DNA of 64,000 bases from Fodinibius sp. Rm-B-1B1-1 (GTDB lineage Bacteria > Bacteroidota > Rhodothermia > Balneolales > Balneolaceae): the NCBI RefSeq assembly GCF_038594945.1, contig NZ_JBCFYD010000001.1:1054001-1118000 (forward strand), read 5' to 3'. Positions 60,450-64,000 of the stretch are shown piece by piece (positions within the stretch are counted from its first letter, which is position 1; the number at the start of each line of letters is the position of its first letter). Position numbers and translations under genes: made by a program. The notes under the pieces are model-generated. The model made no database searches, was not told the DNA's origin, and saw nothing but the letters and a program-made list of their open reading frames with translations.

Positions 60450-62714
60450 ATGTGGCAAGTAAGGCTATCACAGAAATTGATATTAACAATGCTATTCATT
60501 TGTATCTCATTGATCAATGTGCAAGCTCAGCCACCGCTTGATACGCTTGAACAGGTCAATCCCTATCCCATTGAATCCGATTTTAATATTTCTGCAGATT
60601 TAGAGCATCCCGCTTGGCAGAAGGCAAGTTCTGTTTATATAAAATACCAGGTACAGCCTAATGACAACGTCAAGGCTCAAGTAGATACCGAGGTTAAAGT
60701 ATTGTACAGTAAAGAAAATTTATACATTGCATTTATAAATGAGGATCCCAATCCTCAAAATATACGGGCGAATATTTCTGATCGTGATAACGGCTTCCAG
60801 GATGATTATGTGGGGATCATTTTGGATCCTTTTAACAATAATCAGCAGGCATACGAACTTTTTGTCAATCCGTTGGGTATCCAGATGGATGGTATGCGTA
60901 TGGGAAATAGTGAGGATATGAATTTTGATATGCTCTGGTATTCGGATGGAAAAATTACGGATTTAGGGTATCGGACCGTAATGAAGATCCCATTTAAAAG
61001 TCTCAACTTTCCTGATAAGAATATACATAATTGGTCTATTCAGTTTATTCGAAATTATCCCCGGAATAATAGATATCAATTTGTATGGAGTAAGGTAGAT
61101 CTGGACAACTCATGCCTGGTATGTCAAAATGGTCAATTAACAGGAATGAAAAGTATCAAAAACTCCAACACGATTGAGTTTTTGCCCTATGGTATGAGTT
61201 ATCAGAGTAGTGTTATTAATGATGCAAGTGATCCGAACTCCGGTTTAGATCATGGTAGGATAACCGGACGAATTGGAGGTAGTGTTATGTATGAACCTAC
61301 TTCAACAACCTCGTTGAATGCTGTAGTTAATCCTGATTTTAGTCAGGTTGAAACGGATGCCTCCCAAATTTCTGCAAACGAAACGTTTGCTCTCTATTAT
61401 TCCGAAAAACGTCCGTTTTTTTTGAAAGGAAATGACCTTTTTAGTACTCAAGAAAATCTATTTTATTCGCGGACGATTAACCGTCCGATTGCTGCTGGTA
61501 AAGTAACGCATCAAGCCCAAGATTATAGTATTGCTTTTTTGACTGCTTATGATCGGGAGGCACCGATTATTATTCCCGGCTTGTATGGAAGCTCACTCGT
61601 ACAATCAGATGTAGAAGCCTATAATAATGTGTTGCGTGGAAAATATAATTTTGGGACAGAATCACATGTCGGTGGATTGTTAACAACCCGTAATCAACAG
61701 GAAGGACATAATTATGTAGGCAGTGTTGACTGGAGTTTCTTATTAACTGATAACTACTATTTTAGCGGACAAGCGGCCTACGCAAATACTAAAGAGTTGG
61801 ATGACCAGTCATTATTTGACGATTCAAGAATGCTTGGCCGGGGTTCTTATAATGCTGCTTTTAATGGAGAGCAGTTTAGTGGTACATTGCTCTCCACCGA
61901 ATTCTCCAGACAAGCAAAATTCTATAATTTTTCTTTAGGATATACTTCGTATTCCCCTACTTTTCACACCCAAAGCGGATTTATTAACCAAGTAGATCGG
62001 CGCAGCTTTGATGCATCTCAGAGTTTTTCTTATTACCCGGGATGGGATTGGTTGTCAAGCGGAACGATAAGTACAAGTGGAACATGGAGATACGATTTTT
62101 CAGGACAATTTCAGGAGCGATATATCTTTACAAGATGGAGTAATAACTTGGGAGGGCAGACTAATATATCTGTTAGCTATTTGCCTGTGAATGATGAACA
62201 TTTTCGGGGTCAATTTTTTACGAAGATGAATCGCTGGATGTTTGATGTGAGAACGGCCCCACTAAACGAGATTTCATTAAGTGGCAGTGTGGATTTTGGT
62301 AAATATGTTAATCGGCAAGAAAACCCTACGTTGGGTAAAGGGTATAGTATTTCGGCGGATGCTACCCTAAAGCCTACTGCTCGATTAGAGGTGGAGTTTA
62401 GCTACAATTATTCTACCCTTTCAGCAGTTGATGGAGAGGGGCATTATTTTAGTGGTGATATCTACCGGTTAAACAGTAAATATAACTTTTCGAAAAAACT
62501 GTTTGCTCGTTTAATTACCGAGTATAATTCTTTTAATGAGCAGCTTCAGCTCTATCCATTAGTATATTACAAGGCTAATCCCTTCACCAAATTTTATATT
62601 GGGATGACTGATAATCTGAACCATTTTGATCAACCCGGCCCCGATGGTTCTACCGGATTTAAAGAAATTAATCGGCAGTTTTTTGTAAAATTTCAGTATT
62701 TGATTCGTAGTTAG
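60450..62714 (+). CDS. DUF5916 protein with N-terminal CBM9-like domain and outer-membrane barrel
   Basis: 754 residues. Signal peptide ends near NVQAQ (27). Residues about 40-215 form a family 9 carbohydrate-binding-like sandwich (ISADLEHPAWQKAS, VKVLYSKENLYIAF, DRDNGFQDDYVGIILDPF). The rest matches DUF5916: EFLPYGMSYQSS, NPDFSQVETDASQISANETFA, SEKRPFFLKGNDLF, then a series of beta strands ending FVKFQYLIRS, with the aromatic-rich end of outer-membrane barrels. Role unknown; it may bind glycans at the surface. Transcribed alone. Confidence 0.88.
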   Translation: MWQVRLSQKLILTMLFICISLINVQAQPPLDTLEQVNPYPIESDFNISADLEHPAWQKASSVYIKYQVQPNDNVKAQVDTEVKVLYSKENLYIAFINEDPNPQNIRANISDRDNGFQDDYVGIILDPFNNNQQAYELFVNPLGIQMDGMRMGNSEDMNFDMLWYSDGKITDLGYRTVMKIPFKSLNFPDKNIHNWSIQFIRNYPRNNRYQFVWSKVDLDNSCLVCQNGQLTGMKSIKNSNTIEFLPYGMSYQSSVINDASDPNSGLDHGRITGRIGGSVMYEPTSTTSLNAVVNPDFSQVETDASQISANETFALYYSEKRPFFLKGNDLFSTQENLFYSRTINRPIAAGKVTHQAQDYSIAFLTAYDREAPIIIPGLYGSSLVQSDVEAYNNVLRGKYNFGTESHVGGLLTTRNQQEGHNYVGSVDWSFLLTDNYYFSGQAAYANTKELDDQSLFDDSRMLGRGSYNAAFNGEQFSGTLLSTEFSRQAKFYNFSLGYTSYSPTFHTQSGFINQVDRRSFDASQSFSYYPGWDWLSSGTISTSGTWRYDFSGQFQERYIFTRWSNNLGGQTNISVSYLPVNDEHFRGQFFTKMNRWMFDVRTAPLNEISLSGSVDFGKYVNRQENPTLGKGYSISADATLKPTARLEVEFSYNYSTLSAVDGEGHYFSGDIYRLNSKYNFSKKLFARLITEYNSFNEQLQLYPLVYYKANPFTKFYIGMTDNLNHFDQPGPDGSTGFKEINRQFFVKFQYLIRS

Positions 62715-62734
62715 CAAGCATGTCAGGTTGTATC

Positions 62735-63523
62735 TTAGAACTCCTTTTTGTGAAGGAAATAGTAACTTGCCAATCCAAAAGGCAGGTAGGTGACAACAGA
62801 AAAGACGAGTAGGTTACCATCGATCGTTGAAAAGCCACCCATCAGTAACTTGCTGGTAATCTGTTCAAAACCGCCGGCACTGGGTATGAGATAGCTACAT
62901 GTAGTGATTAGGATATCAGCAAAGGTACCCTCCCAGCCGAGGTTTTTTAGGAACTGGTCAATATTTAAAAAAAGACTGGAGAATCCGGTAAGGAAATATC
63001 CCAATATAACACCGGCCAGATAGGAATTTGAGAATAACAGAAATAGCGAAATCGTAATGTAATAGGCCAGAATAATTAGTGGTAAAAAGAGAAAGATCCC
63101 CAGAAAAAGCTGGTAGGGGAAAATGCCAGCTTTGACAATTGTTAATATACTTAGCAGCAGGATGGTGATACCGGTGTAGGCACACACGCTTAGGAGCATA
63201 CTTGCATAGTCGGAGAGGAACATCTCGGTTCGAGAAATGGGTTTGGATAGCAGCAACGAGGCGCGTGCGGGTTTCAGGTTCTTGGCCAACGGACTGGGCA
63301 GACCAATGATAGCGATGAGGGTGATTAGGGAAATCAAAAACTGGTTGATAAACATGCCGGAAGGTATTTGGAGATCGCCAATATGAATGATAAATGAATA
63401 GCTGTTTTGAGTGGCGGATACATCTCCCCAGACAATAATGCTGGCAACAAATAATAGCACGATACCCGGCCAGGCCCATAAAGTTTTATTTTTGAGATGC
63501 GTTTGCAGCAGATAGCGGATCAT
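62735..63523 (-). CDS. ABC transporter permease (ABC-2-like)
   Basis: 262 residues with six predicted transmembrane helices (about 17-35, 55-80, 107-130, 138-170, 175-195 and 235-255). No signal peptide. Its ATG overlaps the stop of the ATPase gene by 4 bases (ATGA), so the two form one exporter unit. The conserved Arg/Ser-rich loop (ARASLLLSKPISRTEMFLSD) before the third helix is common in multidrug and gliding-motility-type ABC-2 permeases. Cargo unknown. Confidence 0.82.
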   Translation of the reverse strand: MIRYLLQTHLKNKTLWAWPGIVLLFVASIIVWGDVSATQNSYSFIIHIGDLQIPSGMFINQFLISLITLIAIIGLPSPLAKNLKPARASLLLSKPISRTEMFLSDYASMLLSVCAYTGITILLLSILTIVKAGIFPYQLFLGIFLFLPLIILAYYITISLFLLFSNSYLAGVILGYFLTGFSSLFLNIDQFLKNLGWEGTFADILITTCSYLIPSAGGFEQITSKLLMGGFSTIDGNLLVFSVVTYLPFGLASYYFLHKKEF

Positions 63524-64000
63524 AAGGTAATAGTACTTTTAGTTTCAAAATGGCTGAGATAGTAATCTTCGACCGACGCAAACTGCTCTTGCATTTCGGT
63601 TTTAGTCGCTGAATTGATGATGCTCCCATCTTTGATGAGATACAGTGAATCGCAGATTTTGTCGATATCTGAGAGAATATGTGTTGTAATCAGGATGGAG
63701 ATGTTACGTTCATTTTGTAGGGTGAAAATATAATCGATGACGGCCTTTTTCTGTACGGCATCGAGTCCGTTGAAAGGTTCGTCGAGAATGTAAAACTGGT
63801 CATCCGCCAGAAAGGTGTGCATCAGCGCGGCCGTTTGGGTCATTCCCTTGGACAAGTTTTTTATCTTTTTGTCCAGAAAGTTTACGTTAAAAGCATCTGA
63901 TAAATCCGTAATTTTCTGCTCAATATTGACCACGGGCTTGTCTTTTAGCTTGGCGAAACTGTGGAGCATTTGTTGTACAGTAAAATTATCGGGAAAGGAG
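63520..64000 (-). CDS. ABC transporter ATP-binding protein, 5' part beyond window
   Basis: The frame is open to the last base, and codons before the first ATG (63969) read FPDNFTVQQM, so the start is outside the window. Visible are the signature region NLSKGMTQ (LSKGM in place of LSGGQ), Walker B FYILDEPFNGLD and the switch His in TTHIL. The Walker A motif is beyond the edge. Partner of the permease at 62735. Confidence 0.9.
   Translation of the reverse strand, partial: SFPDNFTVQQMLHSFAKLKDKPVVNIEQKITDLSDAFNVNFLDKKIKNLSKGMTQTAALMHTFLADDQFYILDEPFNGLDAVQKKAVIDYIFTLQNERNISILITTHILSDIDKICDSLYLIKDGSIINSATKTEMQEQFASVEDYYLSHFETKSTITL

Overview
The window looks like chromosomal DNA from a Balneolota/Rhodothermota-type relative of Bacteroidota, possibly a Balneolaceae such as Fodinibius or Gracilimonas. 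This is an inference from gene content: DUF5916 and DUF4270-like proteins, a stand-alone starch-synthase N-terminal domain beside a DUF4270-like lipoprotein, bacterial ComA, Bacteroidota-type intergenic palindromes, and weak or absent Shine-Dalgarno sequences at many genes. Most genes are intact and housekeeping in character. No phage, transposase, CRISPR array or rRNA operon is visible.

Layout. 0-3.5 kb: a metallopeptidase cut by the window edge, a YCII protein, ferritin, a DUF3267 membrane protein and a deiodinase-like nitroreductase. 3.5-8.3 kb: two hybrid histidine kinases, with intact tyrA on one side and a decayed tyrA fragment in the same orientation on the other. 8.6-14.1 kb: uvrB, a methyltransferase and a K+-dependent membrane pyrophosphatase. 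14.1-17.9 kb: a degenerating stretch beside tRNA-Arg(UCG) holding a shattered DsbA-family gene, a gene with an in-frame stop and several coding-like scraps around intact ltrA and an FMN reductase. 18-31 kb: a PQQ-type sugar dehydrogenase, dienelactone hydrolase, two redox enzymes, queA, dinB (with a LexA-box-like operator), a cyclic phosphodiesterase-like protein, glutamate dehydrogenase, and a Na+/solute symporter preceded by an overlapping 32-residue membrane ORF.

31-38 kb is the most system-like region: LpoB-like, COG3014 and two LPP20-like lipoproteins followed by an MltC-like lytic transglycosylase, with a divergent periplasmic transglutaminase-fold protein at the other end. The two terminal enzymes carry a similar acidic/aromatic helical segment right after their signal peptides, which suggests an envelope (peptidoglycan) module. 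38-46 kb: glgB, phosphosulfolactate synthase, a GlgA-like N-terminal domain, a DUF4270-like lipoprotein, an outer-membrane barrel and a TPR protein.

46-64 kb: rho, a rhodanese, an 800-bp gene-poor gap with a LacI-type palindrome, NamZ (DUF1343), a compact miaA-purS-clpS-purQ-lptB operon on the minus strand, dnaN overlapping a SAM-hydrolase gene, a methyltransferase, serA, argS, a four-helix-bundle pseudogene flanked by inverted repeats, radC, a DUF5916 protein and part of an ABC exporter.
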